From Ctenosaura bakeri (taxonomy: Eukaryota > Chordata > Lepidosauria > Squamata > Iguanidae), in contig CAOLHI010001655.1 of assembly GCA_948474755.1 (NCBI GenBank), positions 124,001 through 188,000 on the forward strand: a stretch of DNA of 64,000 nucleotides. The letters run 5' to 3'. Made by a program: the position numbers and the translations under genes. The notes below the pieces were generated by a model. It was not told where the DNA came from. It did not search any database and saw nothing but the letters and a program-made list of their open reading frames with translations. This document shows positions 45,926 to 57,569 of this stretch, piece by piece. Each line of letters begins with the position of its first letter. The stretch's first letter is position 1.

Positions 45926-47085
45926 CAGGGAGGCACTTATCCTTTCTACATATTGCCAAGGAAACAAAAACCTCAGTGCATCAATGTAAGTTGGCTTGGG
46001 TTCATTCTTGTCTTCATTCTGGAGATGGCCCCTGCTTCCTAGATAGTTGTGAAGAAGAGGGAATTTCAGCAAGTGTTGCTTGTTACCTGGTTGCCTGACA
46101 AGCCACACCTGTAGGAGCCTTTCCAGTTTTCTATCTGGCAACTATATTTCCCACATACCCCCCGTCTCCTCTGTGTGGGATCTGCTTGGGGATCAAGCTA
46201 GGTACAGATGGCACACTCTGTTCTGGTTTTAGGCTGCACCAACCTCAGAGTGAGCACTGTTGAACTCAATAGAAGTGGGAAGGCAAAATGAATAGAGATG
46301 TACCCTTTAGATTTGAAAGGGTAGGTCAGAGGTTATATTTGGAGGCAAGGCATATAAAAGTGGCTGTTGTATATAAAAATGGACACTCATTTCTAGCTTT
46401 TGGGTATCCAGCAGAGACAAAGTGACAGATATAATTTAATCAATGAATTAGATATACAAATTCAGAGTGGAAGCTGCACAAATGAATGTTAATGCATTTG
46501 CAAATCTATATTCAGTCCTTGTTTTTGCTTTTCCTGAATTCAAGAATTAGGACTGCATGCAGCAAAAATAAATAAATAAATAAATAATCATGAGAGACCT
46601 GTCTTGGAGTTGCCCTCAGTCTGAAATGACTTGAAGGCATGAAACAACAACAATGCATCAAAGTAACTTCTACTGAGGAATAATCTCAATGAGGAAATGA
46701 ACAACCAGTAACAATTTATTTAAAAATAGTTAGCTGGGATGGGGCTACAGTGCTGCAGGTGAGGATTCATGAATAGATGGGTGCTTCTTTCTTACAAAAA
46801 CGAGACAGTCATTTTCTTGCTTGAAGAGACAGAGGATGTGGTTAACTTCCTTTGTTAGTTTGAAGGGCAGGATATCATTATAGTACTAAAACAAATAGAT
46901 AAAATGGGGGTATATAACTCAAGACTGGTCAAGTTATTTCACTTTATTAAAAAAAAAATCCACAAGCACATCTCCCACTCCCAGTAAAAACAGAGCAACA
47001 ATACCTTAAGGACTAACAGTTTGCTGCCTCTTCGTGACATCAAAAACCCTTTGCCTGAGATGGGTGCCTCACATTGGCTAGACTG
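45926..47085. other. Unassigned DNA with a SINE tail
   Basis: An (AAAT)n run at 46566-46588 precedes a Sauria SINE tail (gttgccctcagtctgaaatgacttgaaggcatgaaacaacaaca, to about 46652). The rest is unassigned. Confidence 0.5.
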
Positions 47086-47089
47086 TAGA

Positions 47090-47470
47090 CTAGAACAGCA
47101 TTAAAAAACCATGTAACACCCGTATTAAAGCAATCACGTTGGCTGTCAATACATTTCTGTTCTGAAATCAAGGTCCCAGTGAAAATGTTTAAAGCTCTAA
47201 TGGCTTGGTACCTTAGTATTATAGGAGGCACTTATCCCTTTACATACCATCCAATAATTGAGGCCTGTTGGAGGGTTCCTCCTCTGTGTCCCACCTGTCA
47301 GGAGATGATCTATTGTGGGATGACATGGGAAAGAGCTTCCTCCACTATCCTACCAAGGTTATGGAATACCCTCCCCTCAAAGACCCAAATCATACCAACA
47401 CTGGTGTCATTCTGGTGTCAAGTCAAACCATTACTGTCACAAAGTTCCTTCTCAAGTTCAATCCAAATCG
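47090..47470 (+). pseudogene. L2-type LINE fragment
   Basis: The frame reads KMFKALMAWYLSIIGG, then ERASSTILPRLWNTLPSK, a decayed L2 ORF2 C-terminus in the same arrangement as 12464-12802. Confidence 0.6.
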
Positions 47471-47730
47471 ACCCTCCTATAACTTCAGACCTTAGACTGG
47501 TTCTACCCTCTGGGGCAGCAGGGAACAGGCCTGATCCCTCTTTTCTAGGACAGCCCTTGTGATATTTAAGGGAGGCAACCATATCACCCCTCTGTTTCTC
47601 TTTGCCAAGCTGAACAAGGCCAGCTCCTTCATCCTTTTTTCTCATATGTGTTGCTCTTCACACCTCTCATCATCCTTCTCTGAACCCACTCTGTATCTTT
47701 CTTAAAATAAGGTCCTCAGAATGATCTGTT
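47470..47730 (-). mobile_element. CR1 LINE fragment
   Basis: Inverted CR1 blocks: tctggggcagcagggaacaggcc, tatttaagggaggcaaccatatcacccctc and catccttctctgaaccc. Confidence 0.7.
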
Positions 47731-48289
47731 GCGCAGAAGCAGGAATTTCAGTGTCTGTGGGGGGGGGGTAGGGGTTGTCCTGCAACCAAGCATCACCTGC
47801 TGAGGTTTCCTCTTCTGCCAGCCAAGAAATACAGAGAAACCCCTGCTAGTATTCATTCTGGCAACCCTAAATTAGATGGGTACATGTATCAGAAAGGGGG
47901 GCAGTACTATTTGGAAAACTTTCCCATCAAGGCTTCTTAATATGTGTGGTTCCTCCTGCCACTGCTGCCACAACTACTCCAGCTATTACCCAACGCTCTC
48001 AGGAGGCACTCATGTCAGTGTGAGCATGAACCTGCTTCAAGCATTAGAATAAACTCCAAAGGAGCTGTTAAAGATACAGAAACCTATCTCCCTTCCCAAG
48101 TAGCATTGGATTGTGGTCCTTTAAAGTGATGACTAAAACCATGGGGGGATTCACCAGCCCTGTGAGCTGAGAGCCAGAAGCTTCCATTGCTTAACTGGAT
48201 AAAACATGCAAAGCTGTGGGCTGCTTCAGAAAAGCCAGAAGCTGTCTTTATGTTTGCTTGCTGCCTATTTTTCTCTGTCTCTCTTTCTA

Positions 48290-48355
48290 CACACACGCAC
48301 ACACACACACACACACCATAATAATAATCATCATCACCACCACCACCACCACCAG
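48290..48355. repeat. (CA)n plus (ACC)n microsatellites
   Basis: Adjacent simple repeats. The His/Thr and Gly-rich ORFs over them are artefacts. Confidence 0.9.
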
Positions 48356-48559
48356 AAGAAAAAGACTGGTATGTCCCCTTTGTTGGGTTCAAAACACTTA
48401 CAACATTCAAGCATTGTTTATTTGGTGAAGATGTGCAATTCCTTATAGAAGTGTAAGAAGCAGAGTTCTAGAAATTCTGAAATTCTAAGAATTCTTTAGG
48501 TGACTAAAAGCTTAAGAGTCAAAAGTTAAGAGTAAAAAAGACTGTTGTGGTTAACTGAG

Positions 48560-48790
48560 GAGACCTGCTTTCATTTTCATTCATCTAATTGTTTTATTTT
48601 TATGGCCTGCCTTGATTCCTGGTGCTCTTCCTCCACATTTTATCCTTACAACAATAACTCTGTGAGGTAGATCAAGTGGAGGGAAAAAGACTGGTGCAAG
48701 TAGGTGCAATCTCTTTCAGAGAGAACTTGAACATGGATCGCTTTACTCCCAGCAAACGGTCTATTAGACCACAAGTCTTGCTTTCAAGGT
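48560..48790 (-). mobile_element. MIR/CORE-like tRNA SINE, old
   Basis: cacattttatccttacaacaataactctgtgaggtagatcaag followed by inverted B-box and A-box-like sequence (gaacttgaacatgg...ctattagaccacaag). Confidence 0.6.
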
Positions 48791-49214
48791 AACTTTGAAA
48801 GTCTGCTTTGGAAAGGAGAATTCTGTCAGGCTTCTTATGCTGCTAGCACAATGGCAAACAATTAGCTGGCAGGAAAGTGTGGAGACCCGAAAAGACCAAT
48901 GGGAGCTGCATATGGGCTGCATGTTATTCCTCCCTGCCACATAAACGTTACTTTACATTGCCATACACACTGCCACTCATATCCACACTTAGCCAATATT
49001 GTTCCCCAGGTAACCTTGCCCAATCACTGTCTCTCAGCCTAATCTACCTAATTGAGAGAAAAGGTGCAGCCAAGTCACTTCCCAAAAGATTGGGATAGCC
49101 TGTTGGATGTCTGCTGTATTACAGCTGTTAGAGACACCAGAACACTGCCAGGAAACCTTGGGTGTCTGGGCTGAGAATGTGTCAGCCTCTTTTGTGTGTC
49201 AGACTACAGGACAT

Positions 49215-49350
49215 TAAGAGCTGAGGTGTTATTTTGTGAGATTTGGAAACCACAAGAGAGTGATTACCTTTATTGGCTAACCAAAACCAGTGAGAACCTC
49301 ATGCAAGCCTTCAAAGCTTCACTAGCACCCTCATCAGGCAAAGATGTTAA
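49215..49350 (-). mobile_element. Penelope-like element remnant with hammerhead-like core
   Basis: The minus strand reads ttgcCTGATGA, a short GCT...AGC stem, GAAG, then cttgcatgag...ggttagccaataaaggtaatc. The ggttagccaataaaggt ending is typical of vertebrate Penelope-like elements, whose terminal repeats carry hammerhead ribozymes (core CTGATGA...GAAA). The core here has GAAG in place of GAAA, so it is probably dead. Plus-strand positions of the two core boxes are 49331-49337 and 49309-49312. Confidence 0.55.
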
Positions 49351-49727
49351 ACATTACACAGAAGAAAAAAGGTGATGATGTTATAGTCACAGGCCTCTGT
49401 TTTGTCTCAGATGTTGTTTCTGCTGTCAGTTAAGATGGTCTAGAATAGAGGGATATTGATGCAGGCAGAGACCACTCCTATTCTTGGCCATGTGAGGGCC
49501 AAGGACAAAGGGCAATAAAAGGAAGGATAATAAAATTTCAGTTCCATAACATACCATCTTTCTACCATCATAGTAGAATAGTTCCACAAATCCCCACCAA
49601 GCTTTGGAACAGTGGCAGCTGTCCAAAAGCCTACAACATTGACAACTAAGAGTAGTGGGCTCCAGTAAAATAGCTGCAATGGACAAATGGCCCACAGGAT
49701 CTGTACTGAAGCAGCAAGAGAAAAGCT

Positions 49728-49780
49728 TGGTTGGTTGGTTGGTTATTTATGTACGTACATATGTATGTATGTATGTACTG
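49728..49780. repeat. (TTGG)n and (GTAT)n simple repeats
   Basis: Adjacent tetranucleotide runs. Confidence 0.85.
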
Positions 49781-50285
49781 CAATTGTGAAACACTAGTTC
49801 CTCTCTGATGTTTGAATGTTATTTTATATACTCCCCTTTCCAGCCCCTTACCATCTGCTGAAAAAACACAAACCCTACAAAACTTTAGCCTTAGTTTACA
49901 TTTCTTTCTTCTGTCTGATAAATGGTATAAGAGTTTTAACTCCAGGAATTTCTGAATTTAAATTTCAGACAGGTATGTACAAGCTGCAGGTGGTGTACAA
50001 ATGTTAAAAGGATTTCACACGATGGAAAGTTATGCATTGTTCTCATTATCTATTAATGTGTTGTCTCTCTCCCTTTGAGAACATATAGGGGTTGAAACAC
50101 ATTAGGTTTTTTATTAATAAACTGAGATGTGTCTTCTGTTTTCTGCTGATCATACTGGGTGCTGCTCAGTTTTATTTTCTTTGTTCTCTTGGTGCTGTCT
50201 GCTTCCAGAACTGCTCTCTCTGTAATACCCCTAGCACCCCCAAAAACCATGTTCTGAGGAACCTAATTATTTTATATCAAACATT

Positions 50286-51196
50286 GTGAGCCATAGAGAT
50301 ATACTGGAAGGTCACGTAGGCAAGAGAGCTATGAGATCAAAAGAATAGCTGTTTTCTGTCACAAGCCTGGGTTGTCTGGCAAATGGCTCACAGCCTATTG
50401 GAATGGATTTTCAGCAGTGATCAGAAAGACAATTACTCTCTGAGAAAATAAACAATGCAAAACAGCCTGGAAGTTGACACCTTAAGGCATGCATCTCCAG
50501 AGAGATACTGATCTTACAGGAAACTACAAGGATGTTTGGTTGTATTTTCTTTGAACTACAAGGGTATTTTCTTTGAACTAAAAAGAAAATAATCCATCTT
50601 AATAAAAAGATCCAACCAGCTGGGTTCACAGGACATATAACTAGGCATTTTCTGATTCTTTTTGGAGTTGGAGATAGTTTGGAGGAAGTTTGTAGGTTCG
50701 AGAGCTTAGAGTAAGGAGTTCTCTCAAATCTGCAAAACAACGAAGCTTGTAAACTCCCCGCAGCCCCTAAAGGCGTGGCTGAGATCGTTTCTTCCAGCTG
50801 AAGAATTCTAGATTGGTATAGTATTTAATCAAACTCTTATCTCTCTCTCTTTCCTAATTTTCACCTTTTTCTAACTTTTTATAGTCTTGTATGCTTGGAG
50901 TGTGAGTGAAGCTGAGTGACTGTATGAAATTTAACTTTCTATAGTCTTGTAAGCTTGTTATAGTTAGTGCAGTTGAGTGATTGTAGGGACTTTACATCTA
51001 TGTCAACACAATACTTACGTTTGAACAATTGTGTGGTTTTTGACTGGGCCTGACCGCATACAAATTGGGTTATGGATCCTGAATACCCTGTCCTCTTTGC
51101 ATAGCTAAAGTATGCAGAGCTAATTTTTCCCCACAAGAGACAATTTTGACAGCTGTTGGGAATCCTTTAAAGGAGTCCTAGGCAAACAGGGTAACA
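50286..51196 (+). mobile_element. LTR-like segment, related 3' part
   Basis: The 3' part (tgactgggcctgaccgcatacaaattgggttatggatcctgaataccctg...ggcaaacagggtaaca) aligns with the ends of the solo LTRs at 18697 and 34701. The 5' boundary (tgagccatagag) is a guess. A tandem pair (actacaaggatgtttggttgtattttctttga / actacaagggtattttctttga) lies at 50523-50580. It is a distant subfamily. Confidence 0.5.
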
Positions 51197-51199
51197 TCT

Positions 51200-51775
51200 T
51201 GACTAGGAATGAAACTAGCAGCAGGGAGAAAGAAAGATATTTGCAAGTGCAGATTGCCCTACAGTTGGATTGTGAAAGAGAGAACAAAAACAAAATCACA
51301 AATACATGTACATCCGGACATGTTTTAGCTCACTTCTGAGAATTTCTCAACATGTGTCACTCCCCTCCTCACAATTTTTGAAAAGAGATTTCCTTTTTCC
51401 CCCATGCTGCCAAAATTAATAAGTGAAAAAGTGTCTGAAGTAGTGGCAGGGCACATCAATATTTCAATATAAACATATGTTTTATTTACCGTTATGCAAA
51501 TTTAGAGGTTAAATGGAGGGACCCAGCAGGGACCTCTACCAGTCAACAGCATTCCCATTACTCCACATCAGACACCCAGAGAGCAGGTCTGCGGCGCCAA
51601 GTCACGTCTAGCCTTCTTATCAGGGCGAAGTGAGAATGGCTTTTTAAAAACACAAACATCCAGATAAGATGCATGGATAAGCAAAGGATCCCTTCCTGGA
51701 TCATACCAGCATACTTGCAGAGGAATAGAGTCAAGGAGTGGTAGATCTTTTTAATTAGCAGAGCTGATTAGATCA
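51200..51775. other. Unassigned DNA
   Basis: Nothing recognised. Confidence 0.45.
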
Positions 51776-51780
51776 CCTTG

Positions 51781-52208
51781 GCCCTTTCCAGATGTGGGAA
51801 GGGAACCGCGCGAAAACAGGACTCACCAGATTTCCTGAGCGTCTGGGTGAGTCCGTCGGGATGAGGAGCAGTGCGAGCTCGTCACTCTGCACTGCTCCGG
51901 CGTCCAAAATGGTGACTTCTAGTTGGTGGAGGCTCTGCACCAACTGGAGAAGCTTGCCAGCCGAAAGCCTGCCCCCAGAAGATCTGCAGGCACCACTTGT
52001 GTGTGCTTGCAAATCTGCTCCGGAGCATGGCAACGTTTTTAGAGTTTTTTAAAAAGCACGCTGTGCGACCAGTTCCGGTCACACAGAACTGGATTGAGGT
52101 ACGGACCTACAAAAAGTAATCTGCCCCTGTCCACTCTACGGTGCAGAAGACCTCCATCGGAGGTCGCTCTGCACCATTTTAAAAGCCAGGTGCGGAAATG
52201 CCCTTAGT
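51781..52208 (-). mobile_element. GC-rich non-autonomous DNA element, copy 2
   Basis: This is the inverted copy of 37915-38580 without the SINE insert: ggccctttccagatgtggg...gcgagctcgtc...gaccagttccggtcac...ggtgcagaagacctcc...gcggaaatgccc. It confirms the element's extent of about 430 bp. Confidence 0.75.
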
Positions 52209-52391
52209 CCCTCTGCTGAATTGGGTTGTACTCTGTGAGTCATTGTAGCTCTAGGGTTCTCTACTTTTTACTGACTTTACTTTCTGTCTTGGTATATTAC
52301 TGTTTGAGGGTCAGTGTGATTAATAGTTCCAGGGCTGGACTATCTAATTAATTAAATTCTCACCTTTTTCTTGACTTGGGACCCAAACCAT

Positions 52392-52762
52392 TTCCATTCA
52401 GCCATGGAAACCCATTGGGTGACTTTGGGCAAGTCACACTCTATCAGACTAAGGTTATTTCCACATTACACTGTTATAGTGCTACTATTTCATTTTCAAC
52501 ATCCTGTGGAATTCCGGGATTTGTAGTTTCCTGAGGCCAAAGAGCTCTCTGGCTGAGAGTTCTAAATCTCCCCCTCCCAAAACTGCAAACCCCAGGATTC
52601 CATAGGATCTTGAAAGTGGGATAATAGCACTATAACAGTGTAGTGCAGAAATGGCCTAAGAGGAAAGCAACAGCAAACCTCTTCAGACGAAATCTTGCCA
52701 AGAAAACCCTAGCATAGGGTCACAAGACAGCCTCGACTTGAAGGCACATAAACAACAAATAT
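52392..52762 (+). mobile_element. Sauria-type SINE split by a MITE
   Basis: Head part catggaaacccattgggtgactttgggcaagtcacactc, then the MITE, then aggaaagcaacagcaaacctc and the tail gacttgaaggcacataaacaaca. Confidence 0.85.
52453..52656. mobile_element. Palindromic MITE, copy E, inside a SINE
   Basis: ggttatttccacattacactgttatagtgc...cactataacagtgtagtgcagaaatggcc, flanked by taa on both sides (ctaag if the ends are shifted). The SINE reads through when one copy of the duplication is removed. Confidence 0.88.
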
Positions 52763-53654
52763 TATTTGTCATGATCTATGATCAACACTTTCATACTAGA
52801 TTCCTTCCTGAAGCTTTGCCGCAAACATTTCACATGCACATATATCATTTATGAAACTGTTAATTCAATTTGAAACACATACAGATAACGAGCGAGTATA
52901 AACTCTGTTTTGTATCATTAAATTTTTAGTGCAAGGCTAAGAGATTTAGACAAATATGGAAGCAAGGCAACTTTGGAGAACAGCAGAGTTTTTTGGAGTC
53001 TTTCCCTAAAAACCAACCCAGCTTCCTTTGCTTACTTTTCAGTGGTTGCATAAGTTCAGGAAAGTAGCAGTAGCAGTAGCTTTCTGCCTGACGATCACAC
53101 AGAGAGTTTCAACAGAGCCCAATGGAAAAAGTAACTAGCAGGGGAATACCTATTGCAACACAATCCAACATTCTGAGAACCAAAAATCAGCAACTAATGC
53201 TGATTACAACCAAAATCAAAACCAAGATACAATCAAACAATCAAAATGAAGATCAAATGATTATAACTAAAATATATAGAGTGAAATCATGTTGGAGAGT
53301 TACTTTTTCATAAGTGGACTTATTAGAATTAGAACTGGGCAGTTGCATACTTTCTGTTTACAGTAGAGAGCTACTCTTATGTCACTACATAGCAGAGCTG
53401 GCAAAGAGACCATTGCACAATGCGATAGATGCACATCAGGATATGAATCACATCAATCCGGATGCACATCGGGCACTCTTGCAAGCAACCTGTTGCTCAT
53501 CTGCACAATTCACTAACACAGCCTCTGCTACACAGCTAAGTATATGTAAAGTTACATAAGATAGATGGAGATATAGGATTCTGGTGATAAACCAGAATCA
53601 TTGGACTAGATCATTGGACTATTTATTTTACTCCTCTAGAGCACAGAGAGGCCT
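52763..53654. other. Unassigned DNA including repeat pair member
   Basis: 53090-53205 is the partner of 41828-41945. 53395-53540 carries repeated gatgcacatc motifs of unknown origin. ORFs here show no known domain. Confidence 0.4.
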
Positions 53655-53880
53655 AAATGCTCTAAAGACAACAGATCCCATCTGATCTTGCAAGCTAAGA
53701 TTCAAAGACCAGGTTAGTACTTGGCTGGGAGACTGCCAAGAAACACCACGTGCTGTAGACTATATTTCTGAGAAAGCAACTGGCAAAAGCACCTCTGAGT
53801 ATTCCTTGCCTAAGAAAATCCTAGGAAATTCATGGGGTTGTCATAAGTCAAAAAGTGACTTGAAGGCCTATACTTGTGTA
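53655..53880 (+). mobile_element. 5S rRNA-Sauria chimeric SINE, second copy
   Basis: cccatctgatcttgcaagctaag...gttagtacttggctgggagactgcc, then the Sauria tail ggttgtcataagtcaaaaagtgacttgaagg. Confidence 0.85.
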
Positions 53881-53944
53881 TAGCTTATATACTCCTTTCA
53901 GTATCCAGGGCAGCACACCTCTGTTTAGTAGTTCCTGGGGAACA

Positions 53945-54187
53945 GGAGGGTATTATTGGAGAGTGAGCCCTTGATATTTCCTAGCGTTTGGTTCCAGGAC
54001 CCTCCCCTCCAGTGGATACTGAAATTTGTGGATGCTCAAATCCCACTATGTACAGTGGTGTAGTAAAAAGGCAAGATCAAAGTTTGCTTTTTGGATTCTG
54101 TTTTTTTTGGGGGGGGGCATATTTTCAAGCTGTGGATGGTTGAATCCATGGTTACAGAATCCATAGACATGGAGGGCCCACTATACT
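53945..54187. mobile_element. Tigger/pogo-like MITE, copy 5
   Basis: ggttccaggaccctcccctccagtggatac...ggatggttgaatccatggttacagaatcc...catggagggcccactatac. Confidence 0.65.
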
Positions 54188-54289
54188 CACGTCCTGCATA
54201 TACCGGTAGGCTTCTCATAGGAACTGGACTAAAAATCTGCTGGGCAAATAGGTTCATTTAAGGAGAAGAGCCTGCCTCAGTAAAATTTG

Positions 54290-54770
54290 TTTTGTTTGCC
54301 ATCAGAGAAGCAGCTACCCTGATCCCTGTTGGTAGATAATTCCATATTCTAGAAGAAGCCTCTGAGAAGGCATCTCTTATTTCCCCATTAAGCATGCCTT
54401 CCACGATGGAGGGACAGAGCAGCACCCTCAGTGGCAGAACTCAAAACCTGGGTGGGCTCATATAGGAGAACCAGGCCTTTCAAAGAGCCCAGTTCCAAGA
54501 CATACAAGACTGTGCTTTTCAGGCTACCTGGTGTTGGGGGCTGGCAATTATTCTTTTCCATGATGACAGGGACTGGCACATTTTTGCCCATGGGCTATAG
54601 TTGTTTTTTGTTTTTGTTTTCCTTTCCTGGAAACTTGCCAGGGACCAACTGACCATTGGATCAGCAGTCCACAGACATCCAATTTGAGCAGCAGTGATTT
54701 GTTTGTTTATTTACTTACTTATTTATTTATTTTAGCGCGTATACTCCCTCCCTCCATTAATAATAGCACT
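54290..54770. other. Interspersed repeat remnants
   Basis: 54290-54510 is a squamate repeat-like segment (gataattccatattctagaagaagcc). A (TTTA)n-rich LINE tail lies at 54697-54735. Confidence 0.35.
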
Positions 54771-54899
54771 CAAGGCCATTGCGAACATATTTTAAAACAG
54801 TACCCATCAAAAACAATACAAAAGCATTAAATACAAGAATTTAAAAAAAAACAAATTTGGAGTGGCACAGAGTGCCAGAAATTTTACTTATTTAATTTG

Positions 54900-55460
54900 A
54901 TACGATCCTTGCCGCTTCTCCGTGCGTGCTTTTGGTGCCAGGCAGGGGAAGAGATGCTTACCAGATAGTCTGTCTGAAGCGTCAAAATAATTCGAAGTCA
55001 ACACAGATCTGAAGGTGATGGAGGCGGGTGGGGGGGCGCACGGCTTGCCTTGCTGCTTCTCTCAGCCAGCAAAATGGCTTTGAAAATCGCGGTTTCTTCA
55101 CTTTTCTTTCCCGCCCTCCCCTTCTTTTTTTTTTTTTTTTATGCCTCTCACGGAGGGAAGGAGGTTTCATTCAAAAGTATGCAGGAAGTGCACGATCGCT
55201 GCCTCTGTGCCTGGCCCAGACACTGAAAGTCACTGAACGTGACTTTCCTGGAGCTCAGCGTTTTCCCAAATAGCCCTTGTCGTGCCCCACACACGGTCTG
55301 CTTGCCCAGCGGCTCCTACCCTCCTAGAATCCTTCCAGGACAGGATTTCCAGTTAGGATCTAGGAGCCCGCGGCGTTGACGCCCCAGAGGAACTTTTTCG
55401 CCTTGGCCACCCGCGGGAAGGAAAATACCAGCGCATCGCTGGGACTGGGTGAGTAGAGCC
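54900..55460. promoter_or_regulatory. CpG-rich patch with outward splice donors, candidate bidirectional promoter
   Basis: This stretch is GC-rich with many CpG dinucleotides (cccgcggcgttgacg, acccgcggg, cagcgcatcgct, cacgatcgct), unlike the AT-rich, CpG-poor surroundings. A plus-strand donor (ACTGG|gtgagt, GT at 55449) and a minus-strand donor (ATCTG|gtaagc, GT at 54961-54960) leave it in opposite directions. That is what two divergent first, non-coding exons would look like. The plus-strand exon could join the ATG exon at 60389-60576. The minus-strand exon could join the lectin receptor gene. A poly-T run at about 55122-55140 interrupts the patch. No TATA box was seen. All of this is inference from composition and splice motifs. 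Confidence 0.4.
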
Positions 55461-55480
55461 CTGTGATCGCTTGGCCTTAG

Positions 55481-55830
55481 GATCGCCAGAAGTCGGAAAC
55501 AACTAGAAGGCACGCAAGGGCAAAAGCAACATGTGAAATGTGCCTTCAGGCTGCCCACATCCCCAACACGCCCTTGACTTCAAGCTACAGGAAAAGAGAT
55601 TACGCTTAAACCTCAGGAAGAACTTCCTGATGGTCAGGGCTGCCTGGCAGCGGAAACTGCTGCCTCAGTGGAGTGTGGTGGAGTCTCCTTCTTTGGAGGT
55701 TTTTAAGCAGAGGCTGGATGGCCATCTGTTGGGAATGCTTTGATGGGTGTTCCTGCATAGCAGTGGGTTGGACTGGATGGCCCCTGGGGTCTCTTCCAAC
55801 TCTATGAGTCTATGATTCTCTGATTGACTT
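55481..55830 (+). mobile_element. Sauria SINE tail followed by CR1 3' end
   Basis: 55481-55530 is a SINE tail (gatcgccagaagtcggaaacaactagaaggcacgc). 55568-55830 is CR1, with the frame 55540-55743 ending [17 protein letters not shown] and the tgattctctgatt end. Confidence 0.8.
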
Positions 55831-55914
55831 CTGCTACCTCCCTTGAATGCAATGGCTCCTGCCTCTGAGTAGACATTATGGACAGGATCTTGCTGATGGA
55901 AGGTGGATGTGTGC

Positions 55915-56255
55915 ATGTGCCTTCAAGACATTTGGTCAATTTGTCAATCTCATTGGGGTTTTCTTAGGCAAGAGTTGGTACTCAGAGGTGGTTTTGCCAG
56001 TTTTAAGTAGACATTAAGGAGGGGATCGTGCTGATGGAGACTGTGTGTGTGTGTGTGTGTGCATGCTTGTGCATGTGCACACACCTCTTCAAGTCACTTG
56101 TTAATTTAGGGGCAACTCCTTGAATTTCATAGAGTTTTCTTAGGCAAGGAATATGCCTGAAGGCAAATTTCATATGCTGTTGTCGCTCTTGTGCACCTTC
56201 AAGTTGTTTCTGACTTTTGGCAAGGAATATGCAAAGGTGGTTTTGCTAATTCTTG
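55915..56255 (-). mobile_element. Three partial Sauria-type SINE pieces in a row
   Basis: Inverted tails occur at about 55917-56000, 56088-56158 and 56177-56240, each with ccttcaag...ttcttaggcaag-like blocks. A (GT)n run at 56040-56062 lies between the first two. Confidence 0.6.
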
Positions 56256-57370
56256 CCTATGAAATACAGCCTCAGGCACCTAGGATTCCTTAAAGGGGGG
56301 GGGCAAATAGATCACAAGTGCATGGGAAAGATGTGGCACTGTTCAGATGTGCTGGCATGTGGGCCATCACTCAGATGTGTGCTTCTTATAACAGAAGCTT
56401 GTATACCTTGCTTAAGGGGAAGGAAAGGAAAGGTGTGGAACTTCCTGCTTTTTATGTTCAAAACGTATATCACAAACAATGCACAATTTAAGTTAATTCT
56501 GCAAAGTGTTCTTAGAATTCTCAGAGATGATTCATAGAGCCTTCATCCAGTTCTATGAGCTTGTATTACTAAAAATAGCTAATTAGGGAGAGCACCTCTT
56601 TTACTTTGTTGTTTCTTAATTACCTTGCTGAACTCCAGGGAGACTAAGGCACTGCTCCTAGTTCTCTCCCTTCCTATTTCATCCTCACAACAACAATGTA
56701 AGCCTTACATTGTAAGGTGTATCAGGCAATGAGAGTTAAGAGTGGCTCAGAGTCATCCAGTAACCCTTGGATTAAGGTCCGTTGAGTCCTAATCCAGTGC
56801 TGCGCTACACCCATTTCACTGTGTTTTATTTGGGTGAAAAAAAGAGTCTTTTCATGGTAGCAACTTGAAGGGTATTCTGCTGCTATGTTCCAAAGTTTAG
56901 GTATGTTGCCAAAATATTACTTTTACATTTTAGTTACCTTGCTTGCTGTATTTTTGTTTCCAAATATGATAGGAAGCCAATGGTAGAATGAAACCAATCA
57001 AGACCAATACATATGTACGTGTGTGTGTGTATGCATTTGCACAAAATATTTGTCTTCTACTGGCAATCTTAGCATACAAATAAAATAGATAAACAAAACA
57101 AAAACAAACAAACAAACCCTGGCAATTTTACTTAATTTAGACAATTGAACAAGATTCTGTCTTCTTTACACAAGTTTGAATTTCTTCAATTCTTTTTCCT
57201 CCCACAACGAATTTTACACAGATAAAAGTTACGTGGAACATTTTGGGTGCAGTAATGTTCAAGCAGTGCAGTGTTCAAGCAGTGTGATTTCAGTATCCTG
57301 AATTTCACATTTAATCATTTTACTAATATCCACCACATATGTAAATAACCTGTGAGCTGACCACGTTCTT
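56256..57370. other. Unassigned DNA with an old SINE
   Basis: 56640-56810 looks like an inverted MIR/CORE-type SINE (ttcatcctcacaacaac...gagtcctaatccagtgctgcgctacaccc). The rest is unassigned. Confidence 0.4.
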
Positions 57371-57374
57371 TGTC

Positions 57375-57569
57375 TTTGTTGTATACCTTCAGGTCATTTC
57401 CAAATTATGGTGCCTCCAAGATAGACACTACCACAAAGTTTTCTTGGCAAGATTTTTGAGAAGGGGTTTGCCATTGCCTTCCTTTGAGGCTGAGAGAATA
57501 TGACTTACCTATGGTCACCCAGTGGGCTTCCATGGCCTAACAGGGATTTGAGCTCTAGCACCAGATCCT
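57375..57569 (-). mobile_element. Sauria-type SINE adjoining a MITE
   Basis: Inverted tail ttgttgtataccttcaggtcatttccaaattatgg through cacccagtgggcttccatggcc. Its head is replaced or interrupted by MITE copy F. Confidence 0.8.

Noticed and set aside
54982..55273. Lys/Arg-rich minus-strand ORF and its plus-strand mate
   Set aside because: They are read through a poly-T/poly-A tract in the CpG-rich patch, with no homology recognised.
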